Positions 63,749 through 64,000 of a stretch of 64,000 nucleotides of DNA are shown piece by piece; position 1 is the stretch's first letter; the number at the start of each line of letters is the position of its first letter. The notes below the pieces were generated by a model that saw nothing but the letters and a program-made list of their open reading frames with translations, searched no databases and was not told where the DNA came from. The position numbers were made by a program, and so were the translations under genes. Origin of the DNA: Enterococcus sp. 5H (GTDB lineage Bacteria > Bacillota > Bacilli > Lactobacillales > Enterococcaceae); contig NZ_AMDP01000002.1 of NCBI RefSeq assembly GCF_028128615.1, forward strand, positions 1-64,000. Reading direction: 5' to 3'.

Positions 63749-64000
63749 ATGGTTAATGAACAAGTATTAAATGTGGTAGATGTATCTAAACGTGTTGGTA
63801 AAAAAAGAATCATTAAAGATGCATCATTTAGTGTGAGGAGTGGCAGAGTAACAGGGCTTCTTGGCCCGAATGGTGCGGGGAAAACAACGATTATCCGAAT
63901 GTTGGTTGGTTTAATGAGTCATGATAAAGGCTCAATTCAGATCGTTGGACACTCACTTACAGAAAATTTTAAAGAAGCCATGGCTCATGTTGGTGCAATT
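63749..64000 (+). CDS. ABC transporter ATP-binding protein (3' partial)
   Basis: ATG 63749 follows GGAGAAAGAAGGG and the frame runs off the window. The 84 visible residues are the N-terminal part of an ABC ATPase: VVDVSKRVGKKRIIKDASFSV and then Walker A GLLGPNGAGKTTIIRML (about residues 36-52), followed by GLMSHDKGSIQIVGHSL. This subtype is typical of exporters of the CcmA/NatA kind, often with a membrane permease gene next. Confidence 0.88.
   Translation, partial: MVNEQVLNVVDVSKRVGKKRIIKDASFSVRSGRVTGLLGPNGAGKTTIIRMLVGLMSHDKGSIQIVGHSLTENFKEAMAHVGAI

Noticed and set aside
1-64000. CRISPR array, tRNA or rRNA genes, insertion sequences
   Set aside because: I saw no regularly spaced repeats of CRISPR size, no tRNA cloverleaf or rRNA sequence, and no transposase or terminal inverted repeats.

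Overview
The window is AT-rich, low-GC Gram-positive chromosome from a lactic acid bacterium, most likely Enterococcus or a close relative. The basis is gene content: a citHO / oadHDB-citCDEFX-oadA citrate fermentation locus in enterococcal order, an alaS T-box leader, ArpU- and Amidase_5-type phage genes, and AGGAGG ribosome sites. I could run no database search, so the species is not settled. The first gene is cut by the left edge and the last by the right edge.

Region 1 (1-~6.5 kb) is the right end of a prophage: tail protein, coiled-coil protein, tail fibre, small membrane protein, holin, small soluble protein and endolysin. Two minus-strand accessory genes follow (PH-like/SHOCT and YolD-like). 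They lie between two nearly identical 67-68 bp terminator repeats, and the YolD-like gene has a LexA-type SOS operator inside its promoter. Region 2 (6.5-10.5 kb) holds a DUF218 membrane protein and a divergently encoded histidine kinase/response regulator pair.

Region 3 (10.6-21.9 kb) is citrate fermentation. citH, citO and citG run leftward. A divergent ten-gene operon encodes the Na+-pumping oxaloacetate decarboxylase (OadH, OadD, OadB, a 41-aa gamma-like subunit, OadA) and citrate lyase with its maturation enzymes (CitC, D, E, F, X). The shared intergenic region has two cre-like sites and three ATGTTAA repeats spaced 11 bp apart. Directly after it, region 4 (22.4-27.6 kb) is acnA-citZ-icd, which makes citrate and carries it to 2-oxoglutarate. 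The window therefore encodes opposite citrate fluxes side by side.

Region 5 (27.7-31.8 kb) has a cold-shock gene, a baeRF-type protein, a secreted Ig-like protein, and two intergenic stretches that look like structured non-coding RNAs. Region 6 (32-38.3 kb) is a stripped phage-derived cassette with no integrase, replication or packaging genes: XRE repressor and ImmA protease, a divergent operator region, a small unknown gene, ArpU, holin, a broken tail-spike gene, an acetyltransferase, a small membrane protein and an endolysin.

Region 7 (38.3-64 kb) is mainly housekeeping: an MFS exporter, ytoI-nrnA, a phosphatase lipoprotein, a PhnA-like protein, VanZ-RDD, a DEAD-box helicase, T-box-alaS, glgCDA, a MutS2 paralogue lacking the Smr domain, trmK-nif3, pepT, a lipid kinase, DUF1294, a flippase-like membrane protein and the start of an ABC ATPase. 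The strongest candidate for something undescribed is the roughly 290-nt leader of the MutS2 paralogue. It has its own promoter, a five-codon upstream ORF with a good Shine-Dalgarno, an intrinsic terminator and long-range pairings, and looks like a translation-sensing attenuator.
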